From NCBI GenBank assembly GCA_023228065.1, contig JALOBX010000011.1:1-13853 (forward strand): a DNA stretch of 13,853 nucleotides. The letters are read 5' to 3'. This stretch comes from Candidatus Pacearchaeota archaeon. GTDB lineage: Archaea > Nanoarchaeota > Nanoarchaeia > Pacearchaeales > GW2011-AR1. Both the position numbers and the translations under genes were made by a program. The notes beneath the pieces were generated by a model that did no database searches, was not told where the DNA came from, and worked only from the letters and a program-made list of their open reading frames with translations. Of this stretch, positions 1 to 7,502 are shown piece after piece (within the stretch, counting starts at the first letter, position 1; every line of letters begins with the position of its first letter).

Positions 1-193
1 ATTTTCCAACATATCCGACATCTTTTTCTAATTTTCTACCCGTATATTCTTTGGTTTTGGGATCATATTCTCTAAGAATCAAAATGTCTCCTTCTTTAAT
101 ATCAAAGTCATTAAGACGAAGTTCAAAAGTTTTCCTCCCGTTAAATATCCCCTGAAAATATTCCGGCCAAACTTTCTTTTCTATTTTTTTCAT
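1..193 (-). CDS. DUF3850/ASCH-like domain protein (3' part cut off by window edge)
   Basis: The reading frame starts with ATG at 193 and is open to the window edge, giving 64 residues. Translation gives a basic N-terminus, then WPEYFQGIFNGRKTFELRLN (residues 9-28), then an acidic D-F-D-I-K-E-G-D stretch and an ILREYDPKTKEYTGR segment. A conserved K-x-F-E-x-R followed by a 'GD.L.LREYD...YTGR' pattern is typical of the DUF3850/ASCH-like (PUA-related) fold, thought to bind RNA. Its ATG overlaps the stop of the upstream gene in an ATGA quartet (190-193), so translation is probably coupled. Family assignment comes from motif recall; the exact RNA or nucleotide ligand is unknown. Confidence 0.75.
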   Translation of the reverse strand, partial: MKKIEKKVWPEYFQGIFNGRKTFELRLNDFDIKEGDILILREYDPKTKEYTGRKLEKDVGYVGK

Positions 194-513
194 ATATTTT
201 CTAGTGAATAAACATCCAAAGCGACTTCTTCATACGGATGCATTTTTTTAATTGCTTTGATTACATCCTGTACTTTTTCTCTCGGACAAACAGTTTCAAT
301 TCTTTCCTCAATTACCTCCTCAAGTTTTCCAACTTTACCAATATGTGGATTCGCGCCTTTTTCTGGTTTAAATCTGCCAATTCCTTTTGAACTAAATGTA
401 CAAAAACTGTAATTTCCAATAATTCCAGCTCCCGCCTTTCCCATCGCTCCCCGAACTACATCAGTATGAGTTTCCGGAACAAACACAACAATTTTTACAT
501 TTTTAGAGATCAT
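190..513 (-). CDS. NIF3/YqfO-insert-like (PII/CutA-like fold) protein
   Basis: 107 residues. The sequence KIVVFVPETHTDVVRGAMGKAGAG (about 7-30), the stretch GNYSFCTFSSKGIGRFKP (33-50) and the C-terminal MHPYEEVALDVY (91-102) match the small domain inserted in NIF3/YqfO dimetal proteins, which also occurs alone (COG3323 type). The fold resembles PII/CutA and forms trimers in known relatives; no enzymatic activity is established for the stand-alone form. The HPYEE motif is the family hallmark. The start lies inside the 3' end of the upstream yvcK-like gene (11-nt overlap), and its stop overlaps the next gene, so all three are probably one operon. A ligand-sensing role is only an inference from the fold. 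Confidence 0.8.
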   Translation of the reverse strand: MISKNVKIVVFVPETHTDVVRGAMGKAGAGIIGNYSFCTFSSKGIGRFKPEKGANPHIGKVGKLEEVIEERIETVCPREKVQDVIKAIKKMHPYEEVALDVYSLENI

Positions 514-1468
514 TTTTTAATATATTTTGAATTATTTTTTTAATAATTTTTGGATCACTATACACTTGGTTAGTTTCAGAAATCATAACCAAGGGAGCTT
601 CTATTACTCGAGAATCGTTCGAATTTTTTAAAAACCCCAATTCTACTTTCTGTTCAAGGGAATATCTAAGTAAAATATTTTTAGGAATTTTGGCATTATT
701 GTATAAAATATAATCCGCCTTTCGTCCTAAATGTTCTTCAATTTTTTCTACAAAATCAGTTGCTGTATAATTATCCGTCTCCCCTTTCTTTGTCATTATA
801 TTCAATATTAAAATAATTTTTGTTTTTGATTTTTTAATTGATTCTTTCATTCCTTTAGGTAACAAAACAGGAATAATACTTGAATACAAATCACCCGGAC
901 ATACAACTATGTAGTCAGCTTGTTTAACAGCTTCTATTGATAACTTAGTAGCTTTCACTTCCGGTTTGAGATAGATTTCAGAAATAGAATGTATACTAGG
1001 ATTCCAAAGTGGATTCTTGGCTATGGTGTCAATATTTGTTTCTCCAGAAATAGTGTTACCGATTCCAAGATAAGCACATAATTCTACTTTTTCCTTTGTC
1101 ACAGGCAATATTCTGTGTACTCCTAAACCGCAAATTTTCCACATAGTTTCTAATGCTTTTTCTGATGGTTCAACTTTTTCTAGAGCATGAAGTAGAAGAT
1201 TTTTAACGGAGTGGCTGTGAATTGGTCCATTTTTGTATTTATATGAAAGAGCTTTTGCCAAAATTTCATCACCACAAAGAGAAACAATACATTTTGTCAG
1301 ATCTCCCGTATAGCCATTTCCATCATATTCTCTCTGTAAAACACCGGTTGACCCTCCAGAATCAGTGCTGGGACAAATGCCCGTAATCTGAACATCGGGA
1401 ATATTCTTAAGCGCTTTGAGCACTTGTGAGTGGCCACTTCCACCTCCGATTGTTACTATTTTTTTCAT
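503..1468 (-). CDS. yvcK: YvcK/CofD-family protein (gluconeogenesis factor-like)
   Basis: 321 residues with a Rossmann-like nucleotide/sugar-nucleotide fold. The N-terminal GGGSGHS (8-14), DSGGSTG (36-42), TGDLTK (54-59), the NLLL segment near residue 90, and VVCPGDLYSSIIPVLLP (about 188-204) are the conserved blocks of the CofD/YvcK (UPF0052) family. In Bacillus, YvcK is needed on gluconeogenic carbon, binds UDP-sugars and influences cell-wall growth; CofD itself makes coenzyme F420, but no other F420 gene is here, so a YvcK-like role is more likely. Length is close to the usual 310-330. No SD precedes the ATG; instead a TATACT box ends 7 nt before it, suggesting a leaderless mRNA. It overlaps the next gene by 11 nt. 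Confidence 0.85.
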   Translation of the reverse strand: MKKIVTIGGGSGHSQVLKALKNIPDVQITGICPSTDSGGSTGVLQREYDGNGYTGDLTKCIVSLCGDEILAKALSYKYKNGPIHSHSVKNLLLHALEKVEPSEKALETMWKICGLGVHRILPVTKEKVELCAYLGIGNTISGETNIDTIAKNPLWNPSIHSISEIYLKPEVKATKLSIEAVKQADYIVVCPGDLYSSIIPVLLPKGMKESIKKSKTKIILILNIMTKKGETDNYTATDFVEKIEEHLGRKADYILYNNAKIPKNILLRYSLEQKVELGFLKNSNDSRVIEAPLVMISETNQVYSDPKIIKKIIQNILKNDL

Positions 1469-1475
1469 GTCTAGG

Positions 1476-1481
1476 AGTATA
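1476..1481 (-). promoter_or_regulatory. -10 box of yvcK-like gene, leaderless type
   Basis: On the minus strand the sequence reads TGATATACT, a TG-n extended -10 with the hexamer TATACT, followed by only 7 nt before the ATG at 1468. Transcription would start at or within a base or two of the start codon. No convincing TTGACA-like -35 is visible. Confidence 0.6.
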
Positions 1482-1492
1482 TCAGATAAAAA

Positions 1493-1834
1493 TTAAAATA
1501 CTTCGACACCCAGTTCAACATCTTGCTCTGGTTTTAGAAAAATTGTTTCGCCCATAGGATTCGGAACTCCTAAAATCAAAACCTCTGATATTTCCGGACC
1601 CATTTTCTTGGCCTCAAAATTTACCACTCCAACAACTTGTTTACCCATTAGGAAATCTTTGCTGTAATTTCTGTAGGCCCCGCAGGACTTCTTAATTCCA
1701 ATTTCTGGACCAAAATCCACAGTCAATCTATAAGTCGGCTTTTTGGTCTCGGCATCTTCCACATTCACAATCTTACCCACTCTAATATCCAGTGCCGAAA
1801 AATTAGAAAAATTTGATATTGGTTTTGTTGTCAT
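1493..1834 (-). CDS. csaA: CsaA-like tRNA-binding (OB-fold) protein
   Basis: 113 residues making up one EMAP-II/Trbp111-type OB fold. Residues 15-23 (LDIRVGKIV) are the start of the domain, followed by YRLTVDFGPEIGIKKS, then GKQVVGVVNFEAKKMGPEISEVLILG (64-89), the signature of free-standing tRNA-binding domains such as CsaA. The family forms dimers that bind the outside of tRNA; CsaA has also been described as a secretion-related chaperone in Bacillus. Length matches the usual 110-115. A consensus TATAAT box ends 7 nt before the ATG, with no SD. It has its own promoter, while the yvcK-like gene 24 nt after it has another. Confidence 0.87.
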   Translation of the reverse strand: MTTKPISNFSNFSALDIRVGKIVNVEDAETKKPTYRLTVDFGPEIGIKKSCGAYRNYSKDFLMGKQVVGVVNFEAKKMGPEISEVLILGVPNPMGETIFLKPEQDVELGVEVF

Positions 1835-1841
1835 AATAGTT

Positions 1842-1847
1842 ATTATA
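1842..1847 (-). promoter_or_regulatory. -10 box of csaA, leaderless type
   Basis: A perfect TATAAT on the minus strand is separated by AACTATT (7 nt) from the csaA ATG at 1834. There is no purine-rich SD between them, so the mRNA should start at the AUG. A GTCACA about 17 nt further up is a possible weak -35, lying within the end of the hydrolase gene. Confidence 0.65.
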
Positions 1848-1855
1848 TACCAAAA

Positions 1856-2593
1856 TTAATCAGATGTGACTTTTCTTAACCAACCGTAAGTTTCTCTAAA
1901 CAACGTTTCTTCATCATTCCAATTATCAAAATTATGATTAGCTGTTTTTATATTTATTAATTTTTTGGGATTATTAGCTTTGATAAAATATTTTTTACCT
2001 GCTTTTGAATTACCTTTTTTACCTGCCGTCACAAATAATACAGGTTTGTTTATCTTTTTTATTAATTCGCCACAGTCAGAAAAATTTTTGAGTTCTTCAA
2101 CAAATTCTTTTCCAATAACTGTTTCCACTCCGCCACCAAGAATATAAGCATCTAATTCTTTACTGTACCTCATCCCAGCCGTATTATTTTCGGTTGATTC
2201 AACATAAGAGGCATCCCAAAAAACAAAACCATCAATTATTGACTGATCGGTAAACAATAAAGATGTACCCCCATAACTGTGTCCTACAACATAGATATTC
2301 TTATACTTTTTTCTAAAATATTTTAATACGATTGTTATATCTTCGCCATGTAAACTAATTTTTGTATCACGGAAACGCCTGGATCCTTTGTTCTTTCCAT
2401 ACAAATCAAATCTAAAAGTATCAAATCCTTTTTTTGTAAAAAATTTTGCCCCATTATAAATCAGACGCACGTTTCGATTTCCAGTAAAGCCGTGAACAAA
2501 CACAACTAAAGTATTTGTTTTTTGTTTAGTTGCAACAAAAGTACCGTTAATAAGTTTACTATCTGAGGTTTTTATCTTTAATTTTTTTTCCAT
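1856..2593 (-). CDS. Alpha/beta hydrolase family protein
   Basis: 245 residues. Visible hydrolase features are the oxyanion strand VVFVHGFTGNRN (30-41), RFDLYGKNKGSR (61-72), and the nucleophile elbow VVGHSYGG (102-109) with Ser106. The C-terminal TANHNF carries the likely catalytic His220. The acid is less clear: the usual place after the sixth strand reads VLFVTAGKKGNSKAG, with Lys-Lys-Gly where an Asp/Glu is expected, so the acid may be elsewhere (Asp127 after strand 5 is a candidate) or activity may be altered. No signal peptide is seen, so it is probably a cytoplasmic esterase or peptidase-like enzyme of unknown substrate. Its first 35 nt overlap the end of the DUF559-like nuclease gene, which implies joint translation. 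Confidence 0.82.
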   Translation of the reverse strand: MEKKLKIKTSDSKLINGTFVATKQKTNTLVVFVHGFTGNRNVRLIYNGAKFFTKKGFDTFRFDLYGKNKGSRRFRDTKISLHGEDITIVLKYFRKKYKNIYVVGHSYGGTSLLFTDQSIIDGFVFWDASYVESTENNTAGMRYSKELDAYILGGGVETVIGKEFVEELKNFSDCGELIKKINKPVLFVTAGKKGNSKAGKKYFIKANNPKKLINIKTANHNFDNWNDEETLFRETYGWLRKVTSD

Positions 2594-2918
2594 TTTTAAT
2601 TATTTCTTCTTCTCTTATTTTAGAGGCCTCAGCTAAAGCACTGGCAATACCACCTAAATTTGAATGTATTGCATAATTAGAAATATGAAGTGTATTGTAC
2701 CCTCTTTTATTTGAATGGTAACTTCGTTTTAAATCACTAAGTATTTGATATGGGTCAGTAAGATGTCGTTCCCCATCCACTTCTATATTCATCCGTGCAG
2801 CAGGAATGGTAAGATCAATGTGTTTATATCCGTCATCTACTTCACTCAAAACTCGTATCCCTAGTTTTTCCAAAGCCTTTTTTAAATCTCGCGCTTCTTT
2901 TGTTGATTTTTTGTACAT
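2559..2918 (-). CDS. DUF559/Vsr-like PD-(D/E)XK nuclease-fold protein
   Basis: 119 residues. The pattern HIDLTIPAARMNIEVDGERHL (33-53) gives a first acidic residue at Asp35 and a second pair at Glu46/Asp48 in 'E-V-D-G', followed by His52. Then come SDLKRSYHSNKRGYNTLHISN and a helix with NLGGIASAL. This is the layout of DUF559-type endonuclease-like proteins, related to Vsr and the PD-(D/E)XK superfamily. The N-terminal helix (residues 1-20) and strand 22-28 complete the fold. It lies between the alpha/beta hydrolase (35-nt overlap) and the Mrr-STAND gene (57-nt gap), all on one strand, so it may be part of a defence cassette; such proteins also occur as lone housekeeping-like genes of unknown role. 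Confidence 0.7.
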   Translation of the reverse strand: MYKKSTKEARDLKKALEKLGIRVLSEVDDGYKHIDLTIPAARMNIEVDGERHLTDPYQILSDLKRSYHSNKRGYNTLHISNYAIHSNLGGIASALAEASKIREEEIIKNGKKIKDKNLR

Positions 2919-2975
2919 GTTTATTAATAATTTTTAAATAAAATCTAAGACAAAGTTTCAAAAATATCTAATTTT

Positions 2976-5822
2976 TTATTTTTTTCTGCTAGGATCCAAC
3001 ATATTTCTAGTTTGTATAAAATTAATACTTAAGTTATTACAAAGGCTTTGTTTATCAGAATACTTTATATTAAATTTATATAAATGTTCTATAACTAATA
3101 TTTTTAATACTGTTTTAGCTAAATAATTGTCTTTATATAATTTATCAAGATTTAGAATAATCTTTTTGTCTAATCCATCCGGAAAATTAAGTTTTACCGC
3201 TATATCAATTAATTGTGAAGCTGGGTTATCGTATTTTTTATCAATCTTATCGATAGATATAAGCAGATCCTTAGAAGCTATACTGTCGCTGATCTTTTTT
3301 ATAAAAGTCATTACTATTCCACCGTTAAAAGTAAATAATATTTTATTTATCACTTTCATAATACCTTCCTCAGAATATACCTTCTTTTCTGCTATTTTTG
3401 AGCTTATTTCTTTTAATAGAGCTTCTTGAAAGTTTTCAAAATCCTTAAGTAACATATTTAAACTTCTTAAACCAAGACCATATACAGAAGATAATATTTC
3501 TAATTTCTTTTCCCCATTTAGAGACCCAAAGTAATTCTTCATTATTTGTCCCTGAATTTCAATTAATTTGAAAGAAAGATTAAGATTTTCAAATAAATCC
3601 ATTCTTTCGGCTTTTGTTTCCTCTTTTTCAACTTCTTTATTTTTTGTCTTTTTACTTTTTGATTCAATCTTATCCTTCTCCTCCAACTCTTTTTTCCTGT
3701 AATCACTTGGCTTACCATCTTTTAGCGAGAGTTTTATCTCTTCTTGTATTAAACCATTTATTTTGATAGTTTGTTCTGGCAATATTGTATATGGTTCTAT
3801 TCCATTAAATATTTTTTCTCCTTGTTTCAGTATACTATCTATTATATGTGAATCTTTTGAATGATGTATTAAAAAGATAATAATATTAGCAAATTCATTA
3901 GTATATAACTTATTTATCATATTATTTATTTCAATTACTACATCTTCTTGATTTATGTTATCAGCTAAATATTTTGCTGTAAAAAAGTAATATGAATAAC
4001 TATGATTAAATTGATAAATATCCTCGTCAATTCTTAGAATTTTAGATTTAATTAATATGTTATGAATATTATCAAACTTTTTACCTATATCCATTCTTTG
4101 AGAATATTTATTGTAAAAATTTTGTATTTCTTCTACTGTTAAACTTCGTTTTCTATTTTTAAATAGGTGAAAAGCTAAATTAGATAAATATGTATGTAAT
4201 AAATCTAATTCTTCTGGTTTTGCGTTTACATTAAATAAGGCTTTGTTTATTAAATAACCATAAAGTTCAGCGTATGAGCTACCTTGAATCTTTAATTTAC
4301 TGGCATCATCAACAAATTGCAACATTGTTAATATATAAATAGGATATGTCGGTATAAAACTAGAGCCAACAGTTATATTAATAACATTAGAAATACGATC
4401 TTTTTTCTCAACCAATTCTTCATCAGGAGTATTGTCATTATCATCAAGATTTATCCATTTTTCAATAAGATCATCTCTTAAATTATAACCGAACTCTTTT
4501 AATTTAAAGATTTTAAACTTATTTAATATTTCAATAAACTCACTCCTTGTGATCAACTCAATTTCTATTCTTTTATTAGCGAAGATAAAAATATTTTTAT
4601 AATTCTCTCTTATAGATTTTAAAAAACTTACTTGGGATTCATGTTTTTTTATATTAATCAAATCATAATCATCAATTATTAAAGTTATATTATCTTTTTG
4701 GTTTTTTAAAAGATCTCTAAAAAAGTCAACATAACTATTATTGTCATTATATTGTTCCTCGAACTTTTTAATTAAAATATTCTCAAATTTAGATTCATCT
4801 GAACTTTTTATTTCATCAGCATTTATATACAAAACAACATTATTGTTGTTCAATTGTTTTTGAAGAGTAAAAGCTAGGGATGTTTTACCAGAAACATCAT
4901 CTCCAAATATTAAACATTTGTTGTATTTGACTCTATCTTTTAAAATTTCTTTACTAGAAATATATACGGAATCTTCCTCGTCAGATTTTTCTAAAAATGG
5001 ATATATAAATATATCATCTAATGATAAAAATTCTTTATTGGGATGTGTTATTTTAAACCCAATATCGTTTATTTTATTTATATAATTAACATTTAATTTA
5101 AGATTATCAATCGATATATTTTGTGGAATAATTTCACCATTTTGCTCCTTAAGAGGATATATAATGTTAAAATCAAGGTCTTTAATTGATGTTTTCAGTC
5201 CAGATAAATTATCTAATAAAGCTTTTTCTAAAACAAGATCCCCTGTATTTGCATGGAAGAAAATTACACCAGATGGAACTCCACCATCTAAGTATTTTTT
5301 AACCCAAAAGTTTCCATATGGTGTTATTAAAAATATTAAATCTTTTTCTGATTTATTCTTATCTTTAATAATTGATAATATCTTTTCATTAATAATTAAT
5401 TCACTTTTTATTTTATTTGAACTAACTAATGCATTAATTAACTTGTCTGGTGTATAAAATGCATAACAATCAGAATTACCATCTTCATTTATTTTTTTAA
5501 CCAATCCTTTTGCATCCTTGCCTAATTCGGTTGTAGTTATCAACCAAACTTCCTTAAATTTTTCTATATCTCTTTTTCCAGCTAATGAGGTTATAACATC
5601 AGATTGTATATGATTACTGTCTTTATAAGCCTTACATTCTACATAAATCTCTTTACCATTTGGTCTAAATTTACATAATAAATCCAATTCCATTCCTGTG
5701 ATTCTTATTTGTTTTATGATTTCATAATCATAAATACTTAAAAGTTCTGTGGACAAATTCTCAAGTAAATTTCCTCTTTCAATTTCAGGAGAACCTTCTT
5801 TAATTACAACTTCTATTTTCAT
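2976..5822 (-). CDS. Mrr-like nuclease / STAND (NACHT-like) NTPase fusion, probable anti-phage effector
   Basis: 948 residues in three parts. Residues 13-130 form an Mrr-type restriction-endonuclease domain: RGNLLENL (16-23), Asp47 in GMELDLL, the ECK motif Glu62-Cys63-Lys64, and Gln73, in the right order and spacing. A middle region (about 140-290) holds no motif I can name and ends in LDDIFIYPFLE (268-278), a pattern often seen just before STAND NTPase cores. The core has Walker A GDDVSGKTS (307-315) and Walker B LIIDDYD (381-387). QFNHSYSYYFFTAKYLA (604-620) resembles the 'F.H...EYF.A..L' motif that closes NACHT-type cores. A Lys/Glu-rich linker (about 700-740) leads to an all-helical C-terminus, a likely sensor. 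Base composition is clearly more AT-rich than dnaX or the ABC genes. Family knowledge (Avs-type nucleases) suggests ligand-triggered DNA cutting; the trigger is unknown. Confidence 0.8.
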   Translation of the reverse strand: MKIEVVIKEGSPEIERGNLLENLSTELLSIYDYEIIKQIRITGMELDLLCKFRPNGKEIYVECKAYKDSNHIQSDVITSLAGKRDIEKFKEVWLITTTELGKDAKGLVKKINEDGNSDCYAFYTPDKLINALVSSNKIKSELIINEKILSIIKDKNKSEKDLIFLITPYGNFWVKKYLDGGVPSGVIFFHANTGDLVLEKALLDNLSGLKTSIKDLDFNIIYPLKEQNGEIIPQNISIDNLKLNVNYINKINDIGFKITHPNKEFLSLDDIFIYPFLEKSDEEDSVYISSKEILKDRVKYNKCLIFGDDVSGKTSLAFTLQKQLNNNNVVLYINADEIKSSDESKFENILIKKFEEQYNDNNSYVDFFRDLLKNQKDNITLIIDDYDLINIKKHESQVSFLKSIRENYKNIFIFANKRIEIELITRSEFIEILNKFKIFKLKEFGYNLRDDLIEKWINLDDNDNTPDEELVEKKDRISNVINITVGSSFIPTYPIYILTMLQFVDDASKLKIQGSSYAELYGYLINKALFNVNAKPEELDLLHTYLSNLAFHLFKNRKRSLTVEEIQNFYNKYSQRMDIGKKFDNIHNILIKSKILRIDEDIYQFNHSYSYYFFTAKYLADNINQEDVVIEINNMINKLYTNEFANIIIFLIHHSKDSHIIDSILKQGEKIFNGIEPYTILPEQTIKINGLIQEEIKLSLKDGKPSDYRKKELEEKDKIESKSKKTKNKEVEKEETKAERMDLFENLNLSFKLIEIQGQIMKNYFGSLNGEKKLEILSSVYGLGLRSLNMLLKDFENFQEALLKEISSKIAEKKVYSEEGIMKVINKILFTFNGGIVMTFIKKISDSIASKDLLISIDKIDKKYDNPASQLIDIAVKLNFPDGLDKKIILNLDKLYKDNYLAKTVLKILVIEHLYKFNIKYSDKQSLCNNLSINFIQTRNMLDPSRKK

Positions 5823-5883
5823 AAATATTGATTATTTTCTAAGATGGATACGATCTTTTTTGGATTGCGAAATTCTTTATAGT

Positions 5884-5956
5884 GGCTGGGGGGCTTGGAA
5901 TCGAACCAAGATACTGGGCTTCAAAGGCCCATGTCCTACCGTTAGACGATCCCCCA
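5884..5956 (-). tRNA. tRNA-Gln (anticodon UUG), CCA encoded
   Basis: The minus strand folds into a cloverleaf of 73 nt including CCA. The acceptor is TGGGGGA / CCCCCCA, with discriminator G and GCCA at the end. The anticodon arm is TGGGC-CTTTGAA-GCCCA with anticodon TTG, and the T arm is CTTGG-TTCGATT-CCAAG. The U1-A72 pair and weak 5' end are typical glutaminyl identity features. The seventh acceptor pair is A-C, a mismatch. It begins 14 nt after the dnaX stop and probably shares its transcript; the Mrr-STAND gene starts 61 nt beyond its 3' end. Confidence 0.95.
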
Positions 5957-5970
5957 ATATTCATTAAAAC

Positions 5971-7008
5971 TTAGCTATTTTGCCCTATAATTCGCACTAA
6001 TGCAAGTTCTAGGGGGAGATTTGGAATATAGGATTTATTGACCATATCGTAATATCCGAGTAAATCGTAAAGAACTTTGGAATTGATTTTGGTGTCAGCT
6101 TTATCTGCAATCCCATTCAGAAATGTGAAGTCATTGTCGGTCATTTCTTCTTTTATATTTTCATCCAAGCTTTTAGAATTTTTCAAAAGTAAAATTAAAC
6201 GCATTTTGTATAAAATCATTTTGAAATATAAAAGCATATCTATGTTCGCCGTCTCGGCATCTTTCACCGCAGAAAGTCCGAGTTCAATATTACTTTCATC
6301 TATCGCTTTTATAAAATTATTTATCATTTCTGATTTTGGTGCACCTGTGACCAAAATCACCTCCCCCACTGAAATTTTCTTGTCTTTTGAAGCACTGATA
6401 ACTTTCTGTAAGACACTTTGTGCATCACGGAAAGATCCATCGCCGAGAAGGGCTATGAGATCGGCAGATGATTGTTCTAGCGTAAAACCTTCTTTCTTGG
6501 CAATATTCACCACGACATCTTTCAGAATCTTCTGTGTCGGCTTTTTGAAAGAAAATGTCTGACATCGAGACATCACGGTATCAGGAATCTTCTGAGCTTC
6601 GGTAGTTGCAAGTATAAAAATCACATGTGCCGGTGGTTCTTCAAGAGTTTTGAGTAAGGCATTCCACGCACCCTTAGAAAGCATGTGAGCTTCGTCTAAA
6701 ATATAAACTTTATATTTGGAATCAAAAGGTAATGTGCTGACAGCCTCATTTAGTGCACGAATTTCATCTACACCATTGTTGGAAGCAGCGTCTATTTCAT
6801 AAATATCATTTGGAGTCGTGCCAATTTCCTTTGCAAAGATTCTAGCCACGCTTGTCTTACCTGTTCCACGAGAACCGGAAAAAACGTAAGCATGGGTTAT
6901 GTTACCTAGTTTAATGGATGATTCCAGGACTTTTACAATATGGTCCTGCCCTAGAACTTCTGCGAATTTCCCTGGGCGATATTTACGATATAAAGTATTC
7001 TCAGACAT
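5971..7008 (-). CDS. dnaX: DNA polymerase III subunit gamma-like (clamp loader ATPase)
   Basis: 345 residues from the ATG at 7008, chosen because conservation begins at SENTLYRKYRP; the longer frame upstream runs through a terminator. It is the ATPase of the clamp loader that puts the sliding clamp on DNA. Walker A GSRGTGKT is at 45-52, Walker B LDEAH at 104-108, sensor 1 ATTE at 134-137 and the arginine finger SRC at 147-149. The zinc module that normally follows Walker A (four Cys, about 30 residues) is absent: ARIFAKEIGTTPNDIYEIDAAS runs directly into the next conserved block. The protein ends after the third AAA+ domain and has no tau-type extension for helicase or polymerase contact. A TATACT box lies 6 nt before the ATG. 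tRNA-Gln follows. Confidence 0.95.
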   Translation of the reverse strand: MSENTLYRKYRPGKFAEVLGQDHIVKVLESSIKLGNITHAYVFSGSRGTGKTSVARIFAKEIGTTPNDIYEIDAASNNGVDEIRALNEAVSTLPFDSKYKVYILDEAHMLSKGAWNALLKTLEEPPAHVIFILATTEAQKIPDTVMSRCQTFSFKKPTQKILKDVVVNIAKKEGFTLEQSSADLIALLGDGSFRDAQSVLQKVISASKDKKISVGEVILVTGAPKSEMINNFIKAIDESNIELGLSAVKDAETANIDMLLYFKMILYKMRLILLLKNSKSLDENIKEEMTDNDFTFLNGIADKADTKINSKVLYDLLGYYDMVNKSYIPNLPLELALVRIIGQNS

Positions 7009-7014
7009 AATGTT

Positions 7015-7020
7015 AGTATA
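7015..7020 (-). promoter_or_regulatory. -10 box of dnaX, leaderless type
   Basis: TGTTATACT on the minus strand is an extended -10 (TG-n-TATACT), 6 nt before the dnaX ATG. It lies just after the T-run of the upstream RNA's terminator, so dnaX appears to be uncoupled from that RNA. No clear -35 is seen. Confidence 0.6.
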
Positions 7021-7035
7021 ACAAAAAATTTGTAT

Positions 7036-7107
7036 AAAAAAAGAGCGAATAAACTCTTTTTTCAGCACAGCATTTAAAGCTGAACCGAAACAGAAACTTA
7101 TTCGCTC
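7036..7107 (-). terminator. Rho-independent terminator of the 7.0-7.8 kb RNA
   Basis: Read on the minus strand, GAGCGAATAA (7107-7098) pairs perfectly with TTATTCGCTC (7052-7043) and is followed at once by seven T (7042-7036). A nested hairpin, TTCAGC/GCTGAA (7061-7066 with 7079-7084), lies inside. The T-run is only on this side, which fixes the direction. It ends a transcript coming from above 7107 and isolates it from dnaX. Confidence 0.85.
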
Positions 7108-7491
7108 CAAGGAAATGTGGCTCGGTCACCGTTGCCATAACAGTGACCGAGCCGAGAACTTCAAATATAAGACCAAACTTCAACAATATCCGCACTTACA
7201 GACTCTTTTACCTCTGGTTGGCGCCAGAGAAGAGCCTCTCACCCTTCCAAGCATTGCAACAATTTATATTGCGAACGGACCGGCCGGAAATTACCGCACT
7301 CGGCCAATGCCCCAAATCTGCAAACTGCCTAGCAGGTGGGCACAAACACGAACGTGATAATAATTATTAATTTTGTTTAAAAAACCAATTATTTATCCAG
7401 CCCAACGGGGTTTCCCCTACTTTTGCTCGGCATAATTAAGCATTAGTATCGATTCTCGCTTGGAGAATCATTATTGGGTTCCAGTGACTTT

Positions 7492-7502
7492 ACCTCCTTT
7501 CT
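7492..7502 (-). promoter_or_regulatory. 11-nt anti-16S-3'-end complement (extended SD-like) inside the RNA
   Basis: The minus strand reads AGAAAGGAGGT, a full complement of the canonical bacterial 16S rRNA tail ACCUCCUUUCU. No ATG, GTG or TTG lies at normal SD distance; the codon 8 nt downstream is CTG, opening a 13-codon frame (7484-7443). This site may bind ribosomes without starting translation, or start a CTG mini-ORF. The organism's own 16S tail is not in the window. Confidence 0.5.

Noticed and set aside
5884..5956. Duplicated tRNA-Gln 3' end as an attachment site
   Set aside because: I searched the window by eye for a second copy of the T-arm/acceptor sequence and found none.
7009..7110. 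Longer dnaX start at 7110
   Set aside because: It would translate through the upstream terminator; conservation starts at the ATG at 7008, which has a -10 box 6 nt before it.
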